DNA from: Amycolatopsis dendrobii
GTDB taxonomy: Bacteria > Actinomycetota > Actinomycetes > Mycobacteriales > Pseudonocardiaceae
Direction: 5' to 3'
Assembly (NCBI RefSeq): GCF_014145675.1
Contig: NZ_JACGZW010000008.1
Coordinates: 1 to 64,000 of the forward strand
DNA length: 64,000 bases
Shown: positions 17,365 through 25,673 of the stretch, piece by piece
Position numbering within the stretch: position 1 is the stretch's first letter
Layout: each line of letters opens with the position of its first letter
Made by a program: the position numbers and the translations under genes
The notes under the pieces: generated by a model
Seen by the model: the letters and a program-made list of their open reading frames with translations, nothing else
What the model was told of the DNA's origin: nothing
Databases searched by the model: none

Positions 17365-17611
17365 CGGCCCGCCTTTCGACCCGCAACGCGTTCTTGTCGT
17401 GCTGAGTGATCACCGAACCTTCCAATCCGGCGACCGCGCTGTACCAGACCGCGTGCCGGCAGCCGGTCGAGCGCCGGTCGATCACGATGGTTTCCGGCGC
17501 GGTGATCCGGAAATACGGCCCGATCCGGTCGACGGTGGTGTGGTCGTCTTTCCGCGCGACATCGACCACTCCGACGTTTTCGGGCACGTCGAGAACGTAG
17601 AACCGGGCCAC
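17357..17611 (-). CDS. Small conserved-looking protein, function unknown
   Basis: Protein of 84 residues with good codon bias, sitting 1 bp after the VOC gene and overlapping the hydrolase gene by 8 bp. It contains hydrophobic strands (FYVLDVPENVGVVDV, ITAPETIVIDRR) and one Cys in STGCRHAVWYSAV. It reads like a small beta-rich cytoplasmic protein. I do not recognise the family. The tight placement inside the operon suggests a role in the same pathway, perhaps as an accessory or binding subunit. Confidence 0.7.
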   Translation of the reverse strand: MARFYVLDVPENVGVVDVARKDDHTTVDRIGPYFRITAPETIVIDRRSTGCRHAVWYSAVAGLEGSVITQHDKNALRVERRADG

Positions 17612-17612
17612 G

Positions 17613-18251
17613 TCAGACCAGCTCCTTCCCGGTCGGTTCCCACGACGCCGCCCGCTCGACGATCAGCTCGGCCTTGCGCGTCAGCAGCTGGTCCATCGAC
17701 GGCGCCTCGCCGGACGCTACGTCGCACAGCGCTCGCAGGGTGAGCTCCGCGTCGAGGTCCTCCTGCGGCGTGACCGGGCGCAGCGCGCGGGTGATCTCGA
17801 CCATGTAGCCGTTCGGGTCGTGCGTGTAGATGGATTCGATGGTCTCGTGCATGACCTGCATTTCCACCGGCCACTCGGATTCGTCCAAGCGGCGGCGGTA
17901 CTCCAGCAGGTCTTCCTCGTCCTCGACGTTGATCGCGAGATGCCTGCTGTCGGCGAAGAACTTCGGCGTGCCGTGCGGCAGCCGGGCCCAGGCGTCGCCG
18001 GGCGCGGTCTGGTCGCCCGCCGGTTCCCAGCCGAAGTAGTAGAAGAACGCCAGCCGGTCGCCGCCGCCGATGTCGAAGAAGAAGTGGATGAAGTCCGGGT
18101 GGCGTTCCGGACCCCAGCCGGCCGCGCAGATCGAGTGGACGATCGGGAACTTGAGCACGTCGCGGTAGAACCGGACGGTGGCGGCCGGGTCGAAGGTCGG
18201 GAACGCGGCGTGGTCGACCCCGCGCACCCGGTGCACTGGCTTGTCAGTCAT
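17613..18251 (-). CDS. VOC-superfamily protein (extradiol dioxygenase/glyoxalase fold)
   Basis: Protein of 212 residues. The vicinal-oxygen-chelate pattern starts GVDHAAFPTFDPAATVRFYRD. Putative metal ligands are His14 (VDHAAF), His104 (DSRHLAINV) and Glu152 (NGYMVEIT), the His-His-Glu set used by extradiol dioxygenases and related enzymes. A charged tail of about 55 residues (TPQEDLDAELTLRALCDV) is unusual. In this operon, after a ring hydroxylase, it is a candidate ring-cleaving dioxygenase, but a lyase or isomerase role fits the fold equally well. Confidence 0.8.
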   Translation of the reverse strand: MTDKPVHRVRGVDHAAFPTFDPAATVRFYRDVLKFPIVHSICAAGWGPERHPDFIHFFFDIGGGDRLAFFYYFGWEPAGDQTAPGDAWARLPHGTPKFFADSRHLAINVEDEEDLLEYRRRLDESEWPVEMQVMHETIESIYTHDPNGYMVEITRALRPVTPQEDLDAELTLRALCDVASGEAPSMDQLLTRKAELIVERAASWEPTGKELV

Positions 18252-18263
18252 GGAAACTCCTTG

Positions 18264-19022
18264 TCAGACCTGGACGTTGGCGTCGGCGCGCAGCAGCGAA
18301 CCCGCGCCGGGAAGATCGACGGGCAGGCCGAGGCCGCGCAGGATCGAGTACGCGCCCGCGGTGGCCGCGGACAGCACGGGCAGCCCGAACTCCTCCTCCG
18401 CGGGCTGGACGAGGTCCAGCGACGGCATCTGGACGCAGCACGAGATCACCAGCGCGTCGCTGTCGCTCAAGTCGAGTTCGCGGGCCGCGGCCAGCACGGT
18501 CTCGCCGGGGATGCAGCCGACCTCGGTGTTGTCCGCGACGCCGAGCGCGCGCCAGCCGGTGATCGTGAATCCTTCGGCTTCGAGGTATTCGACGACCGTG
18601 CGCGCCACCGATTCGGTGTACGGCATGACCAGCGCGACCCGCCTCGCCGCGAGGTCGGTCAGCGCCCGCACCAGCGCTCCGGCGCTGGACAGCACCTTCG
18701 TGTCCGAGCCGCCCGTCGCGAGCTGTTCCGCGATCCGCAGTTCGGCGTCGCGGTGTTCGCCGGCGCCCATGGCCATTACCGCGACGAGGCAGGCGTACAG
18801 CAGCACGTCCGTCTGCGCGTCGCCGATCTCCAGCACGCACCGCTCGCGCTGCGCGTTCATCGCGCGCAACTGCTCGGGCGTGACGGCGTGCATCCGCATC
18901 CGGCTGGCGTGGAACGAAAACTCGACGCCGTCCACGCGCCGCAGCAGCCGCGGCAGCTCGGTCTCGACGGTCACGTTCGAACTCGGCACGATCAGCCCGA
19001 CGCGCCGGGATGTGGTGGTCAC
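18264..19022 (-). CDS. Maleate isomerase / Asp-Glu racemase superfamily
   Basis: About 252 residues from a GTG start at 19022 with an AGGAGG site just upstream. N-terminal GLIVPSSNVTVETE is the signature of maleate cis-trans isomerases. The catalytic cysteine pair is visible as Cys78 in LLYACLV and Cys195/196 in VISCCVQMP, matching the positions (about 76 and 194) known for bacterial maleate isomerases. The reaction would convert maleate to fumarate, the last step of gentisate- or nicotinate-type pathways. A GTGA overlap with the upstream hydroxylase gene couples translation. Arylmalonate decarboxylase relatives are the alternative. Confidence 0.85.
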   Translation of the reverse strand: MTTTSRRVGLIVPSSNVTVETELPRLLRRVDGVEFSFHASRMRMHAVTPEQLRAMNAQRERCVLEIGDAQTDVLLYACLVAVMAMGAGEHRDAELRIAEQLATGGSDTKVLSSAGALVRALTDLAARRVALVMPYTESVARTVVEYLEAEGFTITGWRALGVADNTEVGCIPGETVLAAARELDLSDSDALVISCCVQMPSLDLVQPAEEEFGLPVLSAATAGAYSILRGLGLPVDLPGAGSLLRADANVQV

Positions 19023-20542
19023 GAATCCTCCTGGGAGACAGTCACGAAATCGGCCCGGCCGGCGCCGACCGAGGTGGCCGCGAAGGCCCGCGCGGACCGC
19101 GGCAGATCCACTCCGACAGTGCGCCGGGTCCGCAGCCGGAGCCGCTCGGCGAAGTCGACCCGGGCCCAGAACTCCCCGGGTTTCCCGGTCACCAGCACCG
19201 GTCCGGTCCCGGCCGCGAGCCGCGCGACGGTCCGGTCGGCGTCCTCGCCCCACACGTCCGGCTCGGCCCACGCGACCTCCTCGACCGGCTGGCCGAGGTC
19301 CGCCCGCGGGACCGCCCGGGCAGGCAGCTGGATCCCGTTGCCGCGCAACGGTTGCGCGAGGACCCACTCGGCCGGGTCGCCGGACGGCGCGGCGCCCAGC
19401 CACTCCAGCGCGGTGCGCACGACCCCGGGTTCCGAGGCGGCGTAGTCGGCCATGGTCAGGTTGCCGGAGCGGGTCATGTAGGAAAGGCCCAGCCGCTCGG
19501 CCGGCCAGTCCGCCCGCCAGCGGTAGGAATCCCACCACCGCTGGCTGCGGCCCGCGAGCTGTTTGAACCGCTCGACCGCCGGACGGCGGGCCTGTTCGTA
19601 CGCCGCGAAGGCGGCCGGCACCGAGCTTTCCCCGGCCAGCGCGTCCGCCAAGGCGATCGCGTCTTCCAGCGCCAGCTTGGTGCCCGAGCCCAGCGTGTAG
19701 TGCGCGGTGTGCGCGGCGTCGCCGAGCAGCGCGACGTTCCCGGTGTGCCAGCGGTCGAGGCCGAGGTTGACGAACCGGCTCCACCGCGTGCGGTTGGCGA
19801 GCAGTTTCCCGCCGCGCAATTGGTCCGAGAGCACGTTTTCGAGCAGCCGCACGCTCTGCTGGTCCGTTTCGCCGGGCGCGGTCGCCGCGTCGAACGCGGC
19901 CAGCCCGGCGTCGGTCCAGGTCCTGTCGTCCACTTCGATCAGGAACGTGCTGCGGTCCTCGGCGTACGGGTACGCGTGCGTGACGAACAGCTGCTGCCCG
20001 CGCCGGGCCGACGCGAAGAACGCGGACGAGGCGGCGAACGGCGCGCCGCACCAGACGTACCGCGTCCGCCCGAGGCTGGTCCGGACGCCCAGTTCGGCGC
20101 TGAGCTTGGCGCGCGTCCCGCTGCCGACGCCGTCCGCCGCGATGACGACGTCGCCGCTCACCGAGCCCAGATCCGCGTGCGATCCGGCCCGGTACTCGAC
20201 GCCTACCGCGGTCGCCGCTTCGGTCAGGACGCGCAGCAGCGCGGCGCGGCCGACCGCGAGGTTCCGCGCGCCGTGGAGGCAGACGGACCGGTCCTCGGCG
20301 GCGAACCGCAGTTCGTGGCCGACGTAGCTGACCTCCCGGACCCGGTCCGCGGTTTCCGGATCGGCCTGTTCGAGATTGCGCATGGTGGCCTCGGTGAGCC
20401 CGACGCCGAACCCGAACGTCTCCTGCGCGCCGTCCATCCGCTCGTGGACGACCACCTCCAGGGCCGGGTCGCGCAGTTTCAGCAGCCGCGCGGCGTACAG
20501 CCCGCCGGGGCCGCCGCCGAGCACGTTCACCCGCCGGGTCAT
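19019..20542 (-). CDS. FAD-dependent aromatic hydroxylase (salicylyl-CoA 5-hydroxylase-like)
   Basis: Flavoprotein monooxygenase of about 507 residues. The N-terminal dinucleotide fold has GGGPGGLYAA at about 8-17. The middle segment contains VIAADGVGSGTRAKL, and the second FAD motif is LLGDAAHTAHYTLGSGTKL. A C-terminal region of about 130 residues beyond the catalytic core matches the layout of SdgC-type hydroxylases that act on aryl-CoA thioesters. It overlaps the ligase upstream (ATGA) and the isomerase downstream (GTGA). The partner ligase supports an activated aryl acid as substrate. Confidence 0.85.
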   Translation of the reverse strand: MTRRVNVLGGGPGGLYAARLLKLRDPALEVVVHERMDGAQETFGFGVGLTEATMRNLEQADPETADRVREVSYVGHELRFAAEDRSVCLHGARNLAVGRAALLRVLTEAATAVGVEYRAGSHADLGSVSGDVVIAADGVGSGTRAKLSAELGVRTSLGRTRYVWCGAPFAASSAFFASARRGQQLFVTHAYPYAEDRSTFLIEVDDRTWTDAGLAAFDAATAPGETDQQSVRLLENVLSDQLRGGKLLANRTRWSRFVNLGLDRWHTGNVALLGDAAHTAHYTLGSGTKLALEDAIALADALAGESSVPAAFAAYEQARRPAVERFKQLAGRSQRWWDSYRWRADWPAERLGLSYMTRSGNLTMADYAASEPGVVRTALEWLGAAPSGDPAEWVLAQPLRGNGIQLPARAVPRADLGQPVEEVAWAEPDVWGEDADRTVARLAAGTGPVLVTGKPGEFWARVDFAERLRLRTRRTVGVDLPRSARAFAATSVGAGRADFVTVSQEDS

Positions 20543-22209
20543 CGGGCGCTCCCTTCGGCCATTTTCGCCTGGACGTCCTCGCGCAGCCGGTTCTTCGCGA
20601 CCTTGCCGACGTTCGTCAGCGGCAGCGCGGGCACGACCTCGACGCGCTCGGGCAGTTTGTACTTCGCCAGCCCGCGGGCGAGCAGGTGCGCACCCAGCGT
20701 TTCGACTGTCAGCGGCACCGCGCCGTCCTCCAGCACGAGATACGCGCAGGCCCGCTCGCCCAGCACGGGATCGGGCATCGCGACGAGCGCGGCGGTGACC
20801 ACGTCCGGATGCGCGACGATGATCTCCTCCACCTCCTCGGCGAAGATCTTCTCGACGCCGCGGTTGATCACGTCCTTGATCCGGCCGTCGATCGAGTAGC
20901 TGACGCCCGCCGCGGCGACGTGCCGCCGGGCCAGATCGCCGGTGCGGTAAAAGCCGTCGGCCGTGAACGCGGTCCGGTTGTGCTCGTCGGCGCGGTAGTA
21001 GCCGCGGATCGTGTACGGCCCGCGCGCGGCGAATTCGCCGACCTCGCCGTCGGGCACCTCGTCCTCGGACACCGGGTCGAGGATCCGGATCTCGTCGGCC
21101 GCGGAGATCGGCGCGCCCACCGTGCGGTGGCGCACCGCCTCGTCCGCGCCGGCGGGCGTGACCAGGAACATCCCTTCCGCCATGCCGAACATCTGGCGGA
21201 TCCGGATGCCCAGCTCGTCGCGCAGCCGCTCGGCGACCTCGACCGGCAGCCGCTGTCCGCCGACGACGAAATCGCGGAGACCGGAGAAGTCGGTCTGCTG
21301 GGCGCGCGGCGATTCGAGCAGCCGGACCGCGAGCGCGGGCGGGACGAGCGGCAGCACGTCCGGCTGGTGCTCGGCGACGAGGTCGAGGACCGTGTCGACG
21401 TCCGCCGAGGGCGAGAGCACGAGCGTCGCGCCGGTGAAGATCGACGGCTGGAGCGCGAGCGAAATCCCGGCGTTGTGCATGAGCGGCAACGGATACAGCA
21501 GGCGGGAGTGTTCGTCCATCGCCATCGCCGCGGCCCAGGCGCGCGCGTTGTAGGCGTATTCCTCGTGCAGCCGCGGCGCGACCTTCGGCAGGCCGGTCGT
21601 GCCGCCGGAAAGCTGGAAGACCGCAGGCCGGAGCAGGTCGGATTCGAGATAGGGCAACGGTTCCCGGACCGGCTCGCGCACCAGCCGGTCGTAGCCCGGC
21701 GCCGTGCCGATCGGCTCGCCGCGGCACGTCACCACCTCGGCGACCGAGCCCTCGGCGAGAAGCTGTTCGGCCTGGGTGCGCAGCCTCCCGTCGCGGAAGT
21801 CGGCCTGCACGAGGAGCGTGCGGGCGCCGACGTGCGCCGCCAGCAGGCCGATCTCGCGCGTGCCGTGCTGCGGCAGCGTGCACACGGGCGGCGCGGCGGC
21901 GAACAAGCAGCCCAGGTAGGCGACGACCGTCTCGGCGACGTTCCCCATCTGGAACATCACCGGCTCGCCCGGCCGGGCCGCGCCGGAGCGAAGCAGCCCG
22001 GCCGCGAACCGCTGGGCTTCGCCGAACAGCTCGTCGTAGGTCCACGCGCGGCCCTCGGCCAGCAGCGCGATCCGCGTCCCGTGCCGGCGCGCGGAGTCGA
22101 GCAGTTCCGCCGGCAGCGACCGCCCCGCCCAGAACCCGGCACGCCGGTAGGCAAGCACGCTGACCTCGTCGTACGGGGTCGTCGGTGGTGCAGGTGGAGG
22201 CAACGTCAT
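20539..22209 (-). CDS. Aryl-acid adenylating ligase (SdgA/EntE-like)
   Basis: ANL-superfamily enzyme of about 556 residues that activates an aromatic carboxylate with ATP. Core motifs are FQLSGGTTGLPKVAPR, the LPLMHNAGIS region with the His typical of aryl-acid ligases, MFGMAEGMF, GFYRTGDLARR, RIKDVINRGVEKIF, and C-terminal LTNVGKVAKNRL with the catalytic Lys. EntE, DhbE and the salicylate ligase SdgA are the nearest types I recognise. It is the first gene of a six-gene operon. The start has no ribosome site and a promoter-like sequence ends next to it, so the message may be leaderless. Confidence 0.88.
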   Translation of the reverse strand: MTLPPPAPPTTPYDEVSVLAYRRAGFWAGRSLPAELLDSARRHGTRIALLAEGRAWTYDELFGEAQRFAAGLLRSGAARPGEPVMFQMGNVAETVVAYLGCLFAAAPPVCTLPQHGTREIGLLAAHVGARTLLVQADFRDGRLRTQAEQLLAEGSVAEVVTCRGEPIGTAPGYDRLVREPVREPLPYLESDLLRPAVFQLSGGTTGLPKVAPRLHEEYAYNARAWAAAMAMDEHSRLLYPLPLMHNAGISLALQPSIFTGATLVLSPSADVDTVLDLVAEHQPDVLPLVPPALAVRLLESPRAQQTDFSGLRDFVVGGQRLPVEVAERLRDELGIRIRQMFGMAEGMFLVTPAGADEAVRHRTVGAPISAADEIRILDPVSEDEVPDGEVGEFAARGPYTIRGYYRADEHNRTAFTADGFYRTGDLARRHVAAAGVSYSIDGRIKDVINRGVEKIFAEEVEEIIVAHPDVVTAALVAMPDPVLGERACAYLVLEDGAVPLTVETLGAHLLARGLAKYKLPERVEVVPALPLTNVGKVAKNRLREDVQAKMAEGSAR

Positions 22210-22216
22210 GCGGATG

Positions 22217-22245
22217 ACGGTAAGCCGGTCCGCGCAAAAGTTCAA
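22217..22245 (-). promoter_or_regulatory. Candidate promoter of the aryl-acid operon
   Basis: Minus-strand -35 TTGAAC (22240-22245) and -10 TACCGT (22217-22222) are separated by exactly 17 bp. The predicted start of transcription falls at or next to the ATG at 22209. The -10 match is only partial. Confidence 0.35.
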
Positions 22246-22250
22246 TAGCT

Positions 22251-22268
22251 GTGTCGAAAGTTCGACAC
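22251..22268. promoter_or_regulatory. Palindromic TetR-type operator GTGTCGAA-AG-TTCGACAC
   Basis: Perfect 8-bp inverted repeat with a 2-bp spacer, lying immediately upstream of the candidate -35 element of the aryl-acid operon and about 40 bp from the ligase start. The TetR-family gene ends less than 100 bp away. A single GTGTCGAA half-site recurs at 24275-24282, upstream of the secreted hydrolase-tetR pair. Confidence 0.65.
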
Positions 22269-22300
22269 TGATGTCACAACGCCGGACTGGCCGGGGCACG

Positions 22301-22335
22301 AAAAAGGCCGTGCGGCGCTGGTGCGCCGCACGGCC
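22301..22335 (-). terminator. Rho-independent terminator of tetR
   Basis: Arms 22306-22318 and 22323-22335 form a perfect 13-bp stem with a TGGT loop. The run of A at 22301-22305 reads as T on the minus strand. It lies 15 bp after the tetR stop and insulates the next operon. Confidence 0.9.
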
Positions 22336-22350
22336 GAAGCAGGATCCCGG

Positions 22351-23037
22351 TCAGCCTTCGAGGCGGTCCAGGAGCGCGCGGATCTGGTCGATGGTCTTCG
22401 CGTCCTGCCGTCCGCGCCCGGTGTTGTCGCCGGCGGCGAGCATCGACGTCGCCAGCCCGGTGATCGTCGCGACGACCGCCTCGACGTCCGAGCCGGACCG
22501 GAACCACCAGGCGACCCAGTTGCACATGCCCAGCAGCGACAACGCGGCGGTGCGCGCGTCGACCGGGCGGAACTCCCCGGTTTCGATGCCCGCCTCCACG
22601 AGTGCGGTGAATTCGCGCAGGACGGTGCGTTTCGCCTCGAGATGCTCGCCCGCGAGCGGTTCCGGCAGGATCGACTCGGAGCGGTCGAGAATGCGGAACT
22701 GGTCGGAATGCTCGGCCCGCTGCCGCACGATCAGCCCGACGACGTCGGCGATCTTCTCCGACGGCGCGAGATCGTCGCGCGCCTTGAACTGCGCGAGCAC
22801 CTCGGCGAAACCGTTCGTGACCTGTTCGACGAGCATCGCGAGCAGGTCTTCCTTCTTGCTCACGTAGTGATACAGCGCGGGCCGCGAGATGTTCAGCGCG
22901 TTCGCGATGTCCAGCAGGCTGGTCGCCTCGTAGCCCTTTTCCGCGAACAGCCGGGTCGCGGTGTCGAGCAGTTCCGAAGTCACCAGCGTGCGGCGCAGCT
23001 CGCTGCGTTTTCCCTTACCCCGCTCTGCCGTGGACAT
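22351..23037 (-). CDS. TetR-family transcriptional regulator
   Basis: About 228 residues from the ATG at 23037. The N-terminal DNA-binding helices are LLDTATRLFAEKGYEATSLL followed by DIANALNISRPALYHYVSKKEDLLAML, the standard TetR pattern (about 20-70). The C-terminal effector domain (about 80-225) resembles regulators of acyl-CoA and aromatic catabolism. It follows the secreted hydrolase gene by 22 bp, so it is probably co-transcribed with it, and sits directly upstream of the aryl-acid operon whose palindromic operator it likely binds. Confidence 0.9.
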   Translation of the reverse strand: MSTAERGKGKRSELRRTLVTSELLDTATRLFAEKGYEATSLLDIANALNISRPALYHYVSKKEDLLAMLVEQVTNGFAEVLAQFKARDDLAPSEKIADVVGLIVRQRAEHSDQFRILDRSESILPEPLAGEHLEAKRTVLREFTALVEAGIETGEFRPVDARTAALSLLGMCNWVAWWFRSGSDVEAVVATITGLATSMLAAGDNTGRGRQDAKTIDQIRALLDRLEG

Positions 23038-23059
23038 GATCCGCAGCTTACCCGCGGGC

Positions 23060-24235
23060 TCACCGCACGCCGTGAATGCCGTGCGCACCCAGCCAGCCGA
23101 CGATCTCGTTCAGGTAGTCGGCGCCGCCGTAGCCGAGCAGCGTGGCGTGGCCGGTGTTCTGCACGATGTACTTGGTGAACACGCCCGGCCGGTAGTAGCC
23201 CGGCTCGTTCGCCGACATCGGATCGGTGTCGCAGTCGTCGGTAGTGCCGCACCAGATCTTGTCGTACTGGCCGGGCGACCACAGGATCGGCGCGTCGATG
23301 TTCTTGGTCTGGTCGGTGTAGGTGCGCAGGGTGATGTCCGCGAGCTCGGTCGCCGACATGGTGTCCTTCGTCGCGTCCTCGACCGTCAGCTGCTGTGGAT
23401 CGAAAGTGGCCGCCGGACCGTAGAAAATGGTGCGACGGCCCGGAATGCTGGTGAGATACGCGGGGTCGACCGCCCACGGCTGCCCGGAGAACTTCGAGTC
23501 CAGCAGCGCCGGATAGGCGAAAGTGCCCAGCCGCGCGGTCGAAGCCGGAGTCAGCAGCCCGTGCCCGACGGCGTGCACCATCAGCGCGTCGACGTCGTGG
23601 AAGGTGCCCGCCTCGACCTGCGAGGTGAGACCGCCCATCGAGTAGCCGTTCAGCGTGACAGTGCCGAATTGCGGGCCCAGACCGCCTTGGCGCAGGTACT
23701 GCACAATTTGATGCGTGGTGTTCGCGGCGACGTCGAAGTTCATGCTCGCGCCGAGCGGATGATCGCTGCGGCCGTACCCGATCCGATCAAGGTTCAGGGT
23801 CGTGAAGCCGCGCTGGGTCATGTAGCGGACGTAGTTGTAGCGGTCCGGCTGGTACGGCCAGTCGTAGTAAGTGTGGTCGTAGGTCCCGCCGTGGATCAGG
23901 ATCTGCACCGGCTGCTTGCCCAGCAGCGCCGGGTCGGAGGTGCACAGCTGGCCGAATTCCTTGAGCACCACGGAACTTCCCGGCTCGGTGACCGGGAAGA
24001 AGTAGTTGCGGCACTGCGCCCCGCTCGCCGAGGTCGCGTCCGGCAGGTCGGCCGCCGCCGGAGTGCCGGGCAGCCCGGGCACCGCCTGCGGCGCGAGCGG
24101 CCAGCCGTTGTCCGCGCTCGCGACGGCCGCGGCGCCGGACAGCGCCAGCACCGAGGCGGACACCACCGCCGCGATCCGGGAAATACGTCGTTGCACGCTG
24201 CGCACGGTGGTCTCCCTTCGACGGACGGGCCTCAT
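23060..24235 (-). CDS. Secreted alpha/beta hydrolase
   Basis: Exported hydrolase of up to 391 residues with an N-terminal signal sequence (VSASVLALSGAAAVASA, cleavage after ASA). The mature part has oxyanion region LIHGGTYDHTYYDWPY, nucleophile elbow NGYSMGG, acid in WSPGQYDKIW and His in VQNTGHATLLG. Paired cysteines (IWCGTTDDCDT and QCRNYF/QLCTSD) suggest disulfides, consistent with an extracellular enzyme. A GTG at 24205 with a GGGAG site is an alternative start. Its place upstream of tetR suggests it releases the aromatic acid from an ester outside the cell; that is inference. Confidence 0.82.
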   Translation of the reverse strand: MRPVRRRETTVRSVQRRISRIAAVVSASVLALSGAAAVASADNGWPLAPQAVPGLPGTPAAADLPDATSASGAQCRNYFFPVTEPGSSVVLKEFGQLCTSDPALLGKQPVQILIHGGTYDHTYYDWPYQPDRYNYVRYMTQRGFTTLNLDRIGYGRSDHPLGASMNFDVAANTTHQIVQYLRQGGLGPQFGTVTLNGYSMGGLTSQVEAGTFHDVDALMVHAVGHGLLTPASTARLGTFAYPALLDSKFSGQPWAVDPAYLTSIPGRRTIFYGPAATFDPQQLTVEDATKDTMSATELADITLRTYTDQTKNIDAPILWSPGQYDKIWCGTTDDCDTDPMSANEPGYYRPGVFTKYIVQNTGHATLLGYGGADYLNEIVGWLGAHGIHGVR

Positions 24236-24382
24236 TGCCCGTCCTCTTACGCATGTGTCATGTTATCGACGTAAGTGTCGAAGTCAAGTGTTGGCGCAGG
24301 TGAAGGCGTTGCGTCCGGGCGCACTACTGGTCGCTGACCGCCGCCGGCGCAGCCGTGCCCTGTCCGCTGCCTGAGCAGAGGC

Positions 24383-25369
24383 TCAGCGGCCGAACAAAGC
24401 CTTCAGCCCTCCAGGAACACGCTCACCCTGGATATCGTTCGCGGCCTCCTCGATGCGTTGCAGGTCGCCGGGCGTCAATTCGACGTCGAGCGCTCCCAGG
24501 TTCTCTTCCAGGCGGTGCAGTTTGGTGGTGCCGGGAATCGGCACGAACCAGGGCTTCCGCGCCAGCACCCAGGCGAGAGCGAACTGTGCCGGGGTGGCTC
24601 CCTTGTCGCCGGCGATCTGCTTGAGCAAGTCGACCAGTTTCTGGTTGGCCTGCCGTGCTTCCGGGGCGAAGCGCGGCAGCATGCGGCGGAGGTCGTTGCC
24701 GGCCAGGGAGGCGCCGGGGTCGATCGTGCCGGTCAGATAGCCTTTGCCCAGCGGGCTGTAGGGCACCAGGCCGATGCCCAGCTTTTCCAAGGTCGGGATG
24801 ATCTCGGTTTCATGGTCTCGCATCCAGAGCGAGTATTCGCTTTGCAGGGCCGTCACCGGCTGCACGGCGTGGGCGCGGCTGATCGTCGCCGCGCCTGCCT
24901 CCGACAGACCGAAGTGCTTGACCTTGCCTTCCGCGATCAATTCCCTGACCGTGCCCGCTACGTCTTCGATGGGCACTTCGGGATCGACGCGGTGCCGGTA
25001 AAGCAAGTCGATGCAGTCCGTGCGCAGCCGCTGGAGCGAAGCCTCGGTCACGCGACGGATCTGCTCGGGGCGGCTGTCCGGCCCCGACGCCGGGGCCGGA
25101 CCGTTTTCTCCGTGCTTGAGGCCGAATTTGGTGGCGATCACCACCTGGTCGCGGACCGGCGCCAGCGCCTTGCCGACCAGCTCTTCATTGGCGAACGGGC
25201 CATAAACCTCGGCGGTGTCGAAGAAAGTCACGCCGAGATCGACCGCGGCCCGCAGCAGCTTCGTCATGCCGGCTGGGTCCGGGGCCGCACCGTAGAAGAA
25301 GCTCATGCCCATGCAACCGAGTCCCATGGCGGAAACTTCGAGGTGCTGCCCGAGTGTGCGTTTCTGCAC
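24383..25369 (-). CDS. Aldo/keto reductase
   Basis: NADPH-dependent (beta/alpha)8 oxidoreductase, 328 residues from the GTG at 25369, the family's usual length. Motifs: MGLGCMGMSFFYG, catalytic Asp-Tyr in FFDTAEVYGPF, Lys in VVIATKFGLKHG, His in LLYRHRVDPEVP, and cofactor-binding VPIPGTTKLHRLEEN near the end. It resembles the YakC/AKR13-type enzymes common in actinomycetes. It is alone on its strand and divergent from the ankyrin-fusion operon, with about 300 bp between them. Confidence 0.92.
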   Translation of the reverse strand: MQKRTLGQHLEVSAMGLGCMGMSFFYGAAPDPAGMTKLLRAAVDLGVTFFDTAEVYGPFANEELVGKALAPVRDQVVIATKFGLKHGENGPAPASGPDSRPEQIRRVTEASLQRLRTDCIDLLYRHRVDPEVPIEDVAGTVRELIAEGKVKHFGLSEAGAATISRAHAVQPVTALQSEYSLWMRDHETEIIPTLEKLGIGLVPYSPLGKGYLTGTIDPGASLAGNDLRRMLPRFAPEARQANQKLVDLLKQIAGDKGATPAQFALAWVLARKPWFVPIPGTTKLHRLEENLGALDVELTPGDLQRIEEAANDIQGERVPGGLKALFGR

Positions 25370-25673
25370 GGAAAGCGCTCCTTCGGTCAAGGTCGTCTGG
25401 ACCATTGCTTCCGCTGCGCGAACGGAAGCGGTGACCGCAGGCCAGGTCCGTACCGGGGGCGGCGGGGAGGACTTGTCGTTGCCGGTACTGCCGGTGCCCC
25501 CATGGCCGAGTCCCTCGCCGCCGAACCGGCCCGGACCTTCCGAAGTCCGGGCCCCACTTGACGTTGTCCCCCCGCCGGGCCCCGGATCCTTTGCCTGGCG
25601 GCGGTTCCGGCTGGCGCAATGGCCAGGGAATGACGGGTGGACAGCCGGCCAGCGAAGCCGCAGGAGGAGTTCG
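25370..25673. promoter_or_regulatory. Divergent intergenic region, aldo/keto reductase / ankyrin operon
   Basis: About 300 bp that must hold both promoters. The plus-strand ribosome site AGGAGGAG directly precedes the ATG at 25674. No inverted repeat or clear promoter pair was seen, and no extra gene. Confidence 0.3.

Noticed and set aside
19019..22237. A very long single minus-strand frame suggesting one giant protein of over 1000 residues
   Set aside because: Only its last part is a real gene (the flavin hydroxylase from 20542); the rest is an out-of-frame shadow of the adenylating ligase, kept open by high GC.
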